In this document: piece after piece, positions 24,561 through 36,090 of the stretch | How positions within the stretch are numbered: position 1 is the stretch's first letter | Layout of the letters: each line of letters begins with the position of its first letter | Assembly: GCA_947579665.1 (NCBI GenBank) | Contig: OX388351.1 | Coordinates: 57,358,939-57,422,938, forward strand | Reading direction: 5' to 3' | Origin: Sympetrum striolatum | Lineage: Eukaryota; Arthropoda; Insecta; Odonata; Libellulidae | Length of the DNA stretch: 64,000 bases | Program-made: the position numbers and the translations under genes | Notes under the pieces: generated by a model | Told to the model about the DNA's origin: nothing | Databases searched by the model: none | What the model saw: only the letters and a program-made list of their open reading frames with translations

Positions 24561-26561
24561 TTCTGGATAAAAATCAAGAAGCAATAATACGGCATGGAAG
24601 TACTATTAATTCCATCGTAATTTTAGCGCGGAACGAAATATTTCTTATGACTAGGAAAAGTTAGATTTTAGACTATCTTGTTAAATCATCCTTCCAAACT
24701 ATACGGCTGTAAGAGAAAATAACTATTCTATATGCAGAAAATTACAATTATTCTAACGCAAAATTTAAATTTTGCCTCTTCGAAGATTTACATTATCAAG
24801 CAATTTTAGAACGCAAATAATACTACCAACGAATAATGGATAGTTGCATCACTTTAAGATAGTAATAATGCCGGGCTACTAAAGAATTAATTTTCATTGA
24901 GGATTCATAGGGAACTATGCTTTTCGTATTTTTGATGAATTTTGAGGACTTCAGCATTACTCAATAATGAAGCTTTTCCTTAATAGCCCTATGGCGCTCA
25001 AATGAACAATAACTCTATTTCCTTATCTTACGATTGAATTTTCATGTATATACTCGCATATGGTTCATATTGATTAAAGTGTTCTTATGTGGATCACGTT
25101 TATCGAAGTTGTTATCAGAACTGAGAGTTAATAAGGGACCCTATTTCAATGGAATGTACGAATTATTAATCCGTCTCATAAAGGTACAATTTGATCAAAA
25201 CTAGTCAAAGCTGAAGCTAGGGACGAACCAAATTTCCTTTGTCTTCTCAGAAAGTTTGAATGAATATTTTTTATTGGTTCTCCTTCATGATGCGTTGCAA
25301 ATTTCCCTGCTTAAAGCTCTTTCTCCGAATTCTTTGTTGTACATTTTCTGCAATCAACGCTTCTAGCTCGTTAAAGAAAATACACATATATTATTGTTTT
25401 ATTTAGGAAAATGTATAGCTTCAAAGCAATTACAAAGTGCCCTAATTACAAAAAGGGACTGACATGATTAATAAGCAGGTCCAGGCAGTTTATTGATTGC
25501 AAAATATTCACACATTCCTTTCGCTGTCCTAATTTTTCTCATGCATTTTACAATGCGCACTCGAGTTGGAAACTCAACACTCTGCGAAACAATGAACAAG
25601 AACTTTTTTCCACAAGAAAGGGAGAAAATGTCTTTGAGAGAATAGTCTAAAATTTACTGAAATAATACATTTGCTGTGGCGTGTTATTCCTTGAGAGACG
25701 ATAAAAAACCAAGTTCTGGAAAGTGTTTCTGAAGTTTCTTTGAAGAGTGCTCTAAATTAAATGCATTCTACGGTAATTGCTTGGTTATTTAGAATCACTG
25801 CGTTAATGAGATGAAGGAGGGATAACTTTGTGAGTCCATTGTTCGTTGTAATGTAAGCGTTACAAGGATCCAGAACGAGATCTGTGGGCTGAAATGCCTA
25901 TTGTAAATTCCATACAAGTACATAAACGGCTGCTCATTTCAAACTATAAGCTATTTCGATGTAAGCAACGAGTATAAAAGCTTAATAAAACAAGTTTACT
26001 AGTTTCATTTAAGAATTATATTATTCAACTATAAACCACAGTTCCATAATAGACTAAACTATTTTCAGCACATATTAATACCTTCAGAGGTATTTCACAA
26101 ACTGATAGCAAATTCAGTTAGTATAAATCTAAATACCTTATCTATAATAAACTACCAACAAATAGATTAATATCTAAATATTTATATCCTGGTAAAATAT
26201 AAGAGTAATCAATTCTTAAGTAGTTGCGTTAGGTCAATATGACCCAAGTGAAAGTCCGTTAGATTAACCTTTATATAAAGAGGTTTATTACGACAACAAA
26301 AACCCAACGTAATCTTTTCCTTTATCCCTATATTCCATTACATGGTGTCTAAATTAATGGAAATATATGCAGATTATTAAGACATATGTTTTTATCCGAT
26401 GGGATCGTTCGTGTTAGACATATTTCAGGAATTAAAAATGTATATTTTTACTGAAAATCGCTATTTGTTTTTAACCGCAAGCTCCTATGTGTTTTACAAT
26501 TCACTATCATTCACAATTGTTTTGATAACTATAAAAATACTTATTAATTTGCTGTTAGAAA
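24561..26561. other. AT-rich intergenic, nothing recognised
   Basis: AT-rich. The frame at 26399-26587 is a hydrophobic product of AT-rich sequence. No repeats beyond short homopolymers. Confidence 0.5.
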
Positions 26562-26594
26562 AAGTTAATTACAGTATTGCACTGTAATTAACTT
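26562..26594. repeat. Perfect 14-bp-arm hairpin
   Basis: AAGTTAATTACAGT and ACTGTAATTAACTT flank the spacer ATTGC. A perfect 14-bp stem with a 5-base loop is more than expected by chance locally, but there are no flanking duplications identifying it as an insertion. Confidence 0.6.
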
Positions 26595-27200
26595 CATTGG
26601 TACCTCTGTACCACAACGAATTCTAAGCTTAAATTACTTGTTAAACAGAAAGTTAGGATTAGTCATTTTTATGCATTGCAAATTATTTACTTCAGGTGGA
26701 GCACATCATTTGCATAGTTTTCATTAAGTTAATCAAACATTTTGGGGTAATATGACCCAACACGACTCAACTGCATGCCACGCGACTAAATTGGAATTTG
26801 GTTAACATAGCGTACTGTACGTTTAAGAGCTGACAGGTTTATTTAAAATTTCTTATATTAAGTTCAGAAACACGGTCAATGCGTGACGTGATTTATTGAG
26901 GAAACACTCTTTATAAGCGTATTTCAGCAGGGAAAAATCCAAAATCGAATTTGTAGCGCTAATATTCAAATATGTATAGGCTTTTAAAGGCTCTTCATCG
27001 AATTAAGTGACTCAACCTTTTTAAGTATATATAAAAATTGGAATTTCCTCATCAACTGGAATTCCTGCCAATCAACACCAATCCAATTCAGCGGTCTGAA
27101 AATTACAATGCTGTGTATGAACCCCACCGGAAAAATAAACGTTTTCGCCCCCTCATTACGTTGGAAGAATGAATAATTAACACTTTTCCAACACTAAGAT
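26595..27200. other. AT-rich intergenic, nothing recognised
   Basis: No frame, tRNA box or repeat was recognised. Confidence 0.5.
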
Positions 27201-27690
27201 TGAGTTGAACGGAAATCTAGGAAAGCAGCGAGGATTTAAAATGTAAATGTGCCTTTCTCCGATCATCCCTGATTATGCCCTTTCCCTTCTTTGAATATGT
27301 GCCCTTCGTTTCATTAGGCCCTCATCCCCCGCTGACGTAAGGGAGGGGCCGGAGTGATAGGAGCCTAATTCCGGTCAAATGAAGCCGTTCAGCAAGGAGA
27401 CGAGGGTCAAATAGGGTCACTTCCGTGGGCTCTCTCTTCAGAGTGGGCGTGCCCACTGATGAATGGCCAATCGCGCGACGGAGGGCAATGATGTGAAGAG
27501 ATTTAACGATTCCCTGCAGCTGATATGATCTACTAAGTATAGTTTGAAGCGCTATCGACAGATGCTCTTGGGAGCTTAATTGGGCGACGAAAAAAATTTC
27601 GGGAATGTGAAAATATAGCGAGATCGTTGAACCAAGTTCTGTTCCTGAATTGATGTTCCATCGATTTTTTTTATATTCCAAATAGCTCAC
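27201..27690. other. GC-richer patch with a 122-codon minus frame
   Basis: A 122-codon minus frame (27690-27322) crosses a GC-richer patch. Its first half is AT-rich in codon content and its second half Leu/Arg-rich, so composition changes mid-frame, which argues against a single real exon. No domain or splice support was seen. A CCAATCGCG word (27467-27475) resembles a CCAAT box but stands alone. Confidence 0.4.
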
Positions 27691-30090
27691 ATGAAAAAGA
27701 GTTCACTAATAGAATATGTTACAAATTTGTTATCGCAAAAACTTCCGTAAAATTAATTGAAAAATATTTGCTAGTTCCTCTAACATTTTATGCGTTAATT
27801 TATTTTGAAAATTTCAGTTTAATAACAATTTTCGAATACTAAAGCTTAGTTTAATAGAATTTAACCGAATGAACTTCAGCGCTATCCAGGAAATTAGACT
27901 TATTTTTCACTATTTAATTTTCATTACCATGGATGTCGAATAGATTTATATTGCTCTTAAAAATTGAGATTTCAAGATGACAATTGTAATGAGCTTATCT
28001 CAAGATTCCCCCTCGTCAAATACCGACGAACATTTTAATAAGAGCTACACCACTCAAATTAAGAACTATCCCGTTTGTATACTAATCCTACAACAAGTAG
28101 GTCTTTTGTTAATTTGACTTTGACGTTTCATCAGATAGGTTTAAATTAAGATGTCCTGAGATTGATTGACAAGTAACTAATATGCATCATTCGTTCGTTT
28201 TTTACAAAATTATTAAAAGTAAATTAATAATCACAATTCAGTTTCATGTATAAACAAAAATCTAGAAATATTGAAAATGGGTCTGGTCATATTGAATATG
28301 AACTTTAAATAATTCATGATTTTAATCGCAAAGAGAATAAATTAATATCATACTTATTTTCAACGTAAGCTCTACGCAAACATTCTTCCCTAATACTCAT
28401 CTCATTTCTGTTTATTTTTTTAATTCTCCAGTTATTTTTATTAGAACTTTTCCAATTTCAGATTTCCTTTTATCAAGGAAAAACTGTGAAGATAAATACG
28501 ATGCTTTTAAAGTTGATTCCTTTGAATAGCCTAATGCACGGAAGGTACAAATGTGCACTTAGCATCACTTCAACCTAGTTTTAAGATATTTTTCAATATC
28601 TTATGCAGGTCATTTGAGTCTGAAAGTAAGCAAAGTGATATTTTTTCTTTTAATTAAAACATTTCTGATGGCATTCTAGCCCGTATACTTAAAAATTAAT
28701 TGAAGCATACAGTATTAACCTCCTAGATTTTTGTTTTAAAAAACTTCCTTTGAAGCAATCATATAATTTTCATTTCTTCGCCCAAAAAAATTAAATTACG
28801 TGGATGACTAGAAGCTACTACATTATTTTGTCGCTCAAAACGTTGATAACTAATTATTCATCATTCAACTGCATATATCATCGAATTACGAGGTACCATA
28901 GCCTGCCCAAGAACATAAAATTTTACACTAAATTTTAATTTTACTTTCATATTTCTAGATGAGGAATGTTCGAAAGGAGCAATAATTCTCATTTGGTAGA
29001 TCATTAGCATCCTACTCTATGATAATCCTATCATATGATATCAAACTCGGTTTCATCAAGAAATGACAAACAGCGAACTTGTGCAATAAAGAAGCACGAG
29101 TCGATGGCAAAGGAAAGAAATGGTAATTGACGGCTTGGTATTGAAAAAATAGGAAAGGAAAAAATAATGCATTATCATCACGAAAGTAGTGTCTCAAAAT
29201 GGCTTTGTCCCACGTAGAGAATATATGAAATCAAAGGATAATTGGATGACGAATTCATACGTGACCAAAGTAGGGGAAGACTGAAATAAAACGTTTCATG
29301 TAATCGAAGAATTTTGGGAATATAGTGACATACCTGGAAGAATTAATGTATTAGAAGAATAGTAGAATAAGAAGTGCGGATTAAGATGTATGCAAAGATA
29401 AGGTAGGAGAAGGAACAGTTTTCTTTCAATGAAAGAAGACATTATCAGAATATGTAGTAAAAATAATACACGCATGTTAAAGAATAGGTTTAGCTGATGC
29501 GACCTTGATATTGTAGAATTCCATTCAGTATGAAATGATTCAGTTCTTATTCTATGGGAAATTTTGTTTTGTAACAATGAGTAGCTGAATATGGTATTCA
29601 ATCAACAATGCTGGTTGTGCTAACAATGCTTTTCCCGCAAAAGAAGTATTGTTATTGTAGAAGTTTTTGTTATTAAATAGTTCTAAAGTCACCCATATAA
29701 ACTTGTACGTATACTTTTAGTAATATAGAACACGAATGACAGCAAACCAAATTAAACAAACTATCCAGAAAACAGTAATTCCAAAACTATTATTGTTTAA
29801 TTTATCATTCTCGATGGTTCTACTCGTTAGCTTAATAAATTATTAATAACACGGTCATAAACTGAGTGAAACATGTTGTGAGTAAATGTAATTGTTTGTT
29901 AAATGTTCTTATAAGATAACAGATAATAGAAAAAATTATTTGGAGCGCTCCATCTTTAAAAAGTCGTTATTTCATTTGATATAATATAAATATGAAACAC
30001 TACAGCACATACTGCTTTCGATTATCTCAACTTATCTGAAGGCGCCAATCGGACATTTCAAACCCTAAACTCTTGGAAAATCTTTAAAGG
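27691..30090. other. AT-rich intergenic, nothing recognised
   Basis: AT-rich. A small hairpin (TAAGATATT/AATATCTTA, 28582-28603) is the only structure noted. Minus frames at 29197-29012 and 29601-29296 have no recognised motif. Confidence 0.5.
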
Positions 30091-30500
30091 GAACTCATTT
30101 CCCTTTGAGTTATAAAAGAGAGAAGAAAAGTAGACGGAATGAAAAAGAAATGAGGGCAGAAAGAGGAGCGAAGGAGAATAAGGGGAGGAGAGAAAATAGG
30201 TGAGAGAGGGCACGAGTCGCCTTAGGGGTGCAGCATTCTTCAAGGGAAAAGCGGCGATTAGGTGGTTCATTCGGTGTCCGGGAGCACTCCCTCGAGGGGA
30301 ACCAATCCTGGCGCACTTCTACTTTCATTTCACTTAGCCTACGGCGAAGAAAAACCGCCTCCTCTCTTAAGGGCCCCTGTCCCCTTATCAGGATTCAAAC
30401 ATAGTCACCCCACGGCCATCAGCACGCTTTCTTATTGAGTGCCTCGCCCTCCATTAATTTCGCAGCCGACTAATCTTCGCTTCTTAACCATCCTCACATA
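30091..30500. other. Purine-rich patch plus weak tRNA-like box
   Basis: From 30091 to about 30260 the plus strand is nearly all G/A, giving pyrimidine-coded minus frames (30328-30058) rich in Leu, Ser and Phe. At 30390-30402 the minus strand reads GTTTGAATCCT, a weak B box, with GCACTC further upstream. No foldable tRNA was found, so this is at best a decayed SINE. Confidence 0.35.
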
Positions 30501-33350
30501 CTTATGAGATGCATTTTTTAGGGGAAAACCTCTTGGCGGTTCCAACGGCTCGCTGAGTCGTTTGAAATTTTAACTTCCCTGGATTTTTTTTTATTCTCGG
30601 TAGATTCACTTAACGAAATTACTTTAAATCCGATAAAAGATCCGGTTTAAAAGTTCGGGCTGAGATCCAAATATCTACCTTAACAGGTATGCAAATTATT
30701 ACTTTGGATCTCTCTCTGTGATCGAATTTTAAAATTCATTTCTTCCAATTTTCGACTATAAAAATGATCAATAAAGGGATATTATAATGTAAAGAACGTG
30801 GTGAGAAATTAACAACAAAATAACTCTAAAATTATAACAATATTTAAATTATTATAAAGAATAAAATTTTAGGTTATTTTCGTAATATGAGTTGTTTATA
30901 AAATTATTTATTCTAATACATGTCTCGAAAGAGTTTAAGTAATAAAAATAAGGGACTATAAAGTAAGAATGCACCGTAAGTGTGTGATATCTAAGTCATC
31001 GGATTCCGATAAGCGAAATCTTGATCTCACCAAAGAGATATCAATTAAATTAGTTGATACGTGAAAGACTAAGTACAAAATATATTATACCAGGAATAAC
31101 GAAAATTTTGATTTCTTATAACATTGCTGGGTAAATTAAGAGTAAATATGTCTGAGTGATACAAAGTGAGATTACATACTCATTAGGAACGCCTAAATAT
31201 ACGTATTGTGCAATGTATATCCACCGTAACCTGATCTTCTAGCCGCAGTGATTTTGTGTAACAATAGTAACATGTGAATCTTCCGCAACTTCATCTGGCC
31301 CGTGAATGAGCCTAAAATAGACGCTGGTATAACTATTGTACAACAAGCTAAACAAATAGTAACTACTTAGTCTTTGTTACTCTCATCACTTCTTCCTTTA
31401 AAAATTGAGGGTAGCGTGAACATCCCTCAAATATTTTTTGATAGAACATTGATTTATGGAGAATTTATATTTTAGATAAAACCTATTCGAAATATAACAA
31501 GAGAGAGATCCCATCAGAGTATCAAATACTTAAGGATATGAAACGCAACGCAGGCCTCTGAAAGATTCCCCCAATGTGCGTGTGCTGAACGGTCATAGCC
31601 GTGAAATTGAAAGGCAATATGAGAGCGTCCCTTAATTTGAATAGGGAAAACCGGAGGGTGAATAATAATTAAAATTCATACGAGATTTAAGCACCCCTCT
31701 TCAAACAATATTTTTCTTGTAATTTATGATACTCACTGAGTCAAATTTATCTCCGATTTTCATTTCAGTAAAGTTTTGGCGTCAATCTTTAGGCAAATAT
31801 ATTTAGTTTTACCTCCGTTTCGAGATAAGGGGTACAAGATAAACGTAATATCTCGGTAAAAAATTCCAAGAGTTACTTTAACTTTCCCCATATCTTATTC
31901 TCTCCCAGCATTTGCCTCTTGTTTTTGTACCCACTCCTTCCCTTGTCAGCCCACCTATACAATTATAATTTCTGCTTTGATTTTTTCCATGTCATTCGGT
32001 CGCCGAGGAAAATTTTTAGACATGGTTAAAAAAGTGCTATCTCGATTTTGGGATACGTTTTGAACACATAGCAGCCCATGTAACTCAAGATTGTCAATAT
32101 TATATCAAATTGTGATTACTTTTGAGAAACATAAAAATTAATCAGAGTGCAGAGATGTGAAACCATGCATGTTAGAGAAATCTGATTTAAACGATATTCC
32201 TCGTCTTTCTTAGCCGATGATGGAGAGTACATTTTGATTGGACATGTTTCAATTAATTTAAGGTAATTGAAATCAATGATCAGATAATAAGGGAAGGAAT
32301 CATTCACAAGATATGCAAAAATTATCTATTTTAAAGTATGGTAGTACAGGTAACGCTTAATCATATGGCATTCCGATTAGCAAAAGTAAGGAAAGTGGCT
32401 TGGAAGGATTTGGGGGATTTCCTGTGCGAGAACTAATCCTTGATGTGCGACATAAAAATGTAAATCAAAATCAATAAGAATTCACACATTGTTTACGCAA
32501 GTTTTCCTGGCAGAGAAATTTCTTCGTTTTTTTAATCCAGAAAAGTGCACCCAACAACATGTATACCCATAAATATATAGAAAACCTATCCAGAGGGATG
32601 CTGATAAATATAATGGTTGGCAATTATTTTATAACATATCAAAATATCCTCGCCTACATCGTATCTACGTACTACAGAATAGTCATCTCAATTGCAAGGT
32701 AAATCTCTAATATGAGAAAATAAATCTAGAGGAAGTTTTTCGCCTTAATCAGAACTATGTTCACTGTAATACTCGCCTAATGTAGATACCGCGCATTTAA
32801 GCCTCCCTTCCTGATATATTTTTCAATTTCAAGGTGAAATAGAAAATTGTATGTAAGTTAATACTTTATTCTTCTTTAGTTCCAATTATTTTTCATGCAT
32901 ATCCATCGTTTGGATTTGTATTCCGATATTTTATCTCGTCCCCTCTTTCTAATTTAATTGGACTGTGTATTATTTTAAATGCAAGGGAAAAGACCGAGGG
33001 GAATACAAAGGCAAAGCATGTTAGCTGACAAAAAAGGGGGTAATTTACCAGGAAACGAAAGAGATGGCATTGAATAGGGAATGTTGATGCACAAGAACCA
33101 AAAGGAACGAGGAATACCTATGTCAACATTATGTTAACATCTCTGAGGGTTTTTTACTACCCTTCTCCATACGGAGGCTTTCCAAAATGTAGGATTTTTC
33201 TTTGTAGACCTTGATTATCATAGACTTTTCCCGGCTTCTAATTCATTTTATCACGAATTTTGTAAGTATGTAAAAACTACTTATGTGTTTTGTGTAACTC
33301 TAATCGTACCAACATATCAACAAAGGAAATGGTTATTATAGAGACATAAG
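30501..33350. other. AT-rich intergenic, nothing recognised
   Basis: AT-rich throughout, with no frame over 65 codons and no motif. No inverted repeats or tRNA boxes were recognised. Confidence 0.5.
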
Positions 33351-33486
33351 GGCTCCTAGATAGACAAGGGGTCAGCGTATTCGGCTGTGGTGAAAGGGGT
33401 CCCGGCTTCGATTCCCGGTGTGAGCTAATGTGCGAAATGACCAATGCTGTCAAAGAACTTTTATCATTACTAAGGTTAGCATTAGT
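33351..33486 (+). repeat. tRNA-derived SINE family A, copy 1
   Basis: It shares GCTCC, GCGTATTCGGCT, TGTGAAAG-like, GGTCCCGG, TTCGATTCCCGGT, then TGTGCGAAATGACC and GCTGTC(A/G)AAG with copy 2 at 45098-45232. The B box is GGCTTCGATTC with one substitution from GGTTCGATTC. The conserved body TGTGCGAAATGACCxxxGCTGTCxAAG after the tRNA-like head, followed by an ACTAA-type tail, is the usual SINE layout. Confidence 0.65.
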
Positions 33487-33540
33487 ACAGCTGGTCGGAA
33501 AGTAGAAGACCTGGGTTCGAGCCGAAGTAAAGACGCTATT
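33487..33540 (+). repeat. tRNA-derived SINE family C, fragment
   Basis: CAGCTGGTCGGAAAGTAGAA then GACCTGGGTTCGAGCC forms a tRNA-like 3' half with a near-canonical B box. The same pattern (CTGCCCGGAAAGTGGGA, GACCTGGGTTTGAGTCC) appears at 54998-55045. It directly abuts SINE A copy 1, suggesting one retroposed next to the other. Confidence 0.5.
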
Positions 33541-33860
33541 TTCACTTTTGCTTCGCTGTGAGTTTCATACTGCCTCATGCAAAGTAAAATTTCTTTGCCT
33601 AGTCTTTGTAAAAATTAATACTGAAGATTCAATCTAATAGAAACAGATAAAACAAAAAATCTAACGAATTCTCAAATATTGACCCACGTACCAATTTGTA
33701 ATGAAACTTATGTTCCTGTAGCTCCAGGATATCAAATTAATGCATGAGAACAAGCTTCGTAAGCACTGATTGAGTATACTCCACGTCAATCTCACGTTTT
33801 TTATTACCGTTTTAGTATTATATTTATTTTTTATTGGAATCATTTTAATACGGACTGCAT
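33541..33860. other. AT-rich spacer between SINEs
   Basis: No element end or frame was recognised. The 60-codon minus frame at 33843-33661 has no motif. Confidence 0.5.
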
Positions 33861-33967
33861 TCGGATAGCCATGGGGACATCGCGTTCGGATTCATCTGCC
33901 GATGTGAGGCCAAGTACGAAATGACCTCAGCTGTCGAAGCTTTTTTAACAAAACTACTACTATTATT
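33861..33967 (+). repeat. SINE family A, copy 2 (B box deleted)
   Basis: It matches family A in GGATAGCCATGxGG, CATCGCGTTCGG and ACGAAATGACCTCAGCTGTCGAAGC, with an ACTACTACTATTATT tail. The segment between the A-box region and the conserved body that carries the B box in the other copies is missing or scrambled. It cannot be transcribed from its own internal promoter. Confidence 0.6.
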
Positions 33968-34073
33968 CATATCAATCCTATCTGATTACACCTACATAAT
34001 AAAGGATGCAAACAAAATACTTGTGTTAAGGTTGAAGAGATTGATATATCCCTTGGATTACTAAAACTTGATA

Positions 34074-34466
34074 CGACGGCAGATCGGAAAGTAACGCACA
34101 ATAATTTTTTTGATGTAAGAAATGTGTTGAGAAAGTTGGTGACTATTTAGAAAATTAGGTCAAAGATGTAAGTTAATTTGTGATTTGTTTGCTTTTGGTA
34201 CATATTAAACTTTTTGGAAAAATTATTATTGTGCGTTACTTTCCGATCTGCCCTCGCACACTCCGCTGCTCTTCACACGTGGACGACAGTAACATGCGCG
34301 CCATGTTTGTTTCATAGTTCAGGCTTCTCTCGCTAGAGCTGCACATGAAAACAAAATACCCTCGATAGCGCAAACTTCAAACTATAATGTCGTGAAATGT
34401 CAACATTCCCTCTGCAATACCAGGGGAGAAATAAATTATGGTACGTTACTTTACGATCTGCCCTCG
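34074..34466. mobile_element. 393-bp mariner-type MITE with three terminal repeats
   Basis: It starts CGACGGCAGATCGGAAAGTA and ends TTACGATCTGCCCTCG, flanked by TA at 34072-34073 and 34467-34468. The terminal sequence resembles mariner-type CGAGGGCAG ends. A third, inverted copy of the end (TTACTTTCCGATCTGCCCTCG, 34236-34256) lies internally, so the left 183 bp alone forms an inverted repeat with arms of about 38 bp. No transposase is encoded. It interrupts a non-LTR reading frame. Confidence 0.75.
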
Positions 34467-34687
34467 TAAGTTACTTAGATACAATATTTTAATGAGCAAC
34501 TATTTTACTAATAAATTTAAAAAACAAAGAAGCATTAATGACCATAGAAACCTGAGACAGAGGAGAATGTTCGAGGTCCCAAAGGTCTATTCTTCATATG
34601 GTTTGAATTCATTTAAAGTGATAGTACCAATAGAATTCAATGGTCTACCCGATAAGTATAAAAATATCAGTCATGTCAATAAAGAAA

Positions 34688-34868
34688 TAAATATTGGAAC
34701 ACGGCTGATAACGAATTAGAGGTTCAAAATATCCAAAAGCCGTCTTTGTCGGCGTTCCTCCTCTTACATCCCGGTAGTCGGATAAAGAAAGCCCTTTCTG
34801 GCTTTATCCGACAACCGGGAAGTAAGAGGAGGAACGCCGACAAATCTTTAGGAGATTTTAAACCTCTA
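34688..34868. mobile_element. Foldback hairpin element, about 150-bp stem-loop
   Basis: 34715-34870 folds back almost completely. ATTAGAGGTT, then GTCGGCGTTCCTCCTCTTAC, then CGGATAAAG on the left are inverted on the right around a small loop near 34791-34798. Direct repeats ATGTCAATAAAGAAA (34673-34687) and ATGTCAATGAAGTAA (34869-34883), 13 of 15 identical, flank the insert and look like a target duplication. Its family is not recognised. The stem is long enough to form double-stranded RNA if transcribed. Confidence 0.65.
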
Positions 34869-34919
34869 ATGTCAATGAAGTAAAGAGGAAAATAGAAGTG
34901 TGGTTAAATAACCACTAAC

Positions 34920-35340
34920 AATTGTGAAGAAAGGTTGTGCTATTTGAAATTTAATACTCTTATATCGAATCATTTTAAATTTTAGTATGTATATGTTGAT
35001 GTCATATATAATATACGTGTATATAAATTTTATTTTGTAACCAATACCTTTTTATGTATTCGTTGGCTTAAATATATTTATGTACTATTAAAATGATATA
35101 ATCATACAACACTCGTACAATATCCTAATGTAATTATATGACAAAATATTTTTTTAATCACCACTGCTTATTACCATTATTATCATAATGTATTTTTGTC
35201 ATAGCTTATATATGTACCGCTGTCTTTTATTATTAGAAACCTGATGAAAAGCAATCTGAACTTAGTAGGGTCTACTTTATATTTATTTTGTATTTTTCAA
35301 TTGTAGTGCTTATTACCAAATTATTAAATGATTTTTCTGT
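34920..35340 (+). other. AT-rich tail of the non-LTR relic
   Basis: AT-rich sequence following the stop, with CCTGATGAAAAGCAATCTGA at 35241-35260 and a TATTTATTTTGTATTTTTC stretch. It is plausibly the element's 3' untranslated region, but the 3' boundary is not defined. Confidence 0.35.
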
Positions 35341-36090
35341 AGGTAAAAAAACGATTCGCCTCTTGAATTATACGTCCTGAGCATCATCGACCTCATCCCT
35401 TTGATCGCTGCAAGTGCCCAGGATGAACCCTAAGCACCGAAATAAAGGCCCGGAACATTGCGAGAAATAACTCTCCGCGAGGGCAGAAATCAAAACTTCC
35501 GGTCCATTTCAGAGAGAGTCGTCAAGCATGAAACCTCATCTAAGTTGTCCTATGTGTTTCTAAACACTCTTATCCTCCCCCTTACGGATTCCTACGACCC
35601 AAAAGCCGTGCTTTCGATACAAACAAATCGATTTCAAACCCGCACCTTCATCCGTGGAAAAAACGAAGCGGGGTTTTTTCCAATCTCTCCCTTCCACTTG
35701 ATTTCGTCCGGAACACTTTCCATCATACCACTCTCCCTCTCTTTGTCCGTAAACATTCCCCAAAAACGACTCCGCCCACAAATCCAGCCGCCAGCTGCTG
35801 TAGCTTCAATTTTCTCCGACAACACACAGAGGAAGGATAAAAATGGAGAGAAGAAAGTGAGACGATGAAAGAGAAAGAAAAGGTGTTATTTTTTCGAGTA
35901 CGCAGTTTCCACTGCGGCCACCACCGCCACCTCTCGATAAAAAATGAGGTTCGGAGAATGAGCTCTGATATCTGAACGCTTTACGCAGTGGACCGAGGTG
36001 CGCGCGCACCACATGAACTGATCCTGCGATGTTTTGGGATCGTACAGTGCAAGAGAATTTTAACCGGTTCACCAAGTTTTGCAAGGTTAG
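35341..36090. other. GC-richer patch with shadow frames
   Basis: C/T-biased on the plus strand to about 35830, then mixed. Open frames overlap on both strands (plus 35458-35868, 136 codons; minus 35781-35560 and 36084-35806). The 136-codon product has no recognised domain, and the minus frames cover the same bases. No gene is called. Confidence 0.45.

Larger units (their letters stand above)
33985..34919 (+). pseudogene. Non-LTR retrotransposon C-terminus, split by two insertions
   Basis: The frame from 34467 contains NLRQRRMFEVPKVYSSYG and then IEFNGLPDK. This fits the C-terminal pattern of CR1/L2-type proteins (NxRxxxxFxVPxVxTxxG, then FNSLP). The frame continues upstream of the 393-bp MITE (34074-34466) without a shift if one TA is kept, and downstream of the foldback (34688-34868) as a KRKIEVWLNNH ending and stop at 34917-34919. 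So two separate insertions interrupted one coding stretch. Upstream a stop near 33980 and SINE A copy 2 bound it. It is a pseudogene, and the clade is inference. Confidence 0.65.

Noticed and set aside
35458..35868. 136-codon plus frame as a gene
   Set aside because: Opposite-strand frames are open over the same bases and no family motif is seen.
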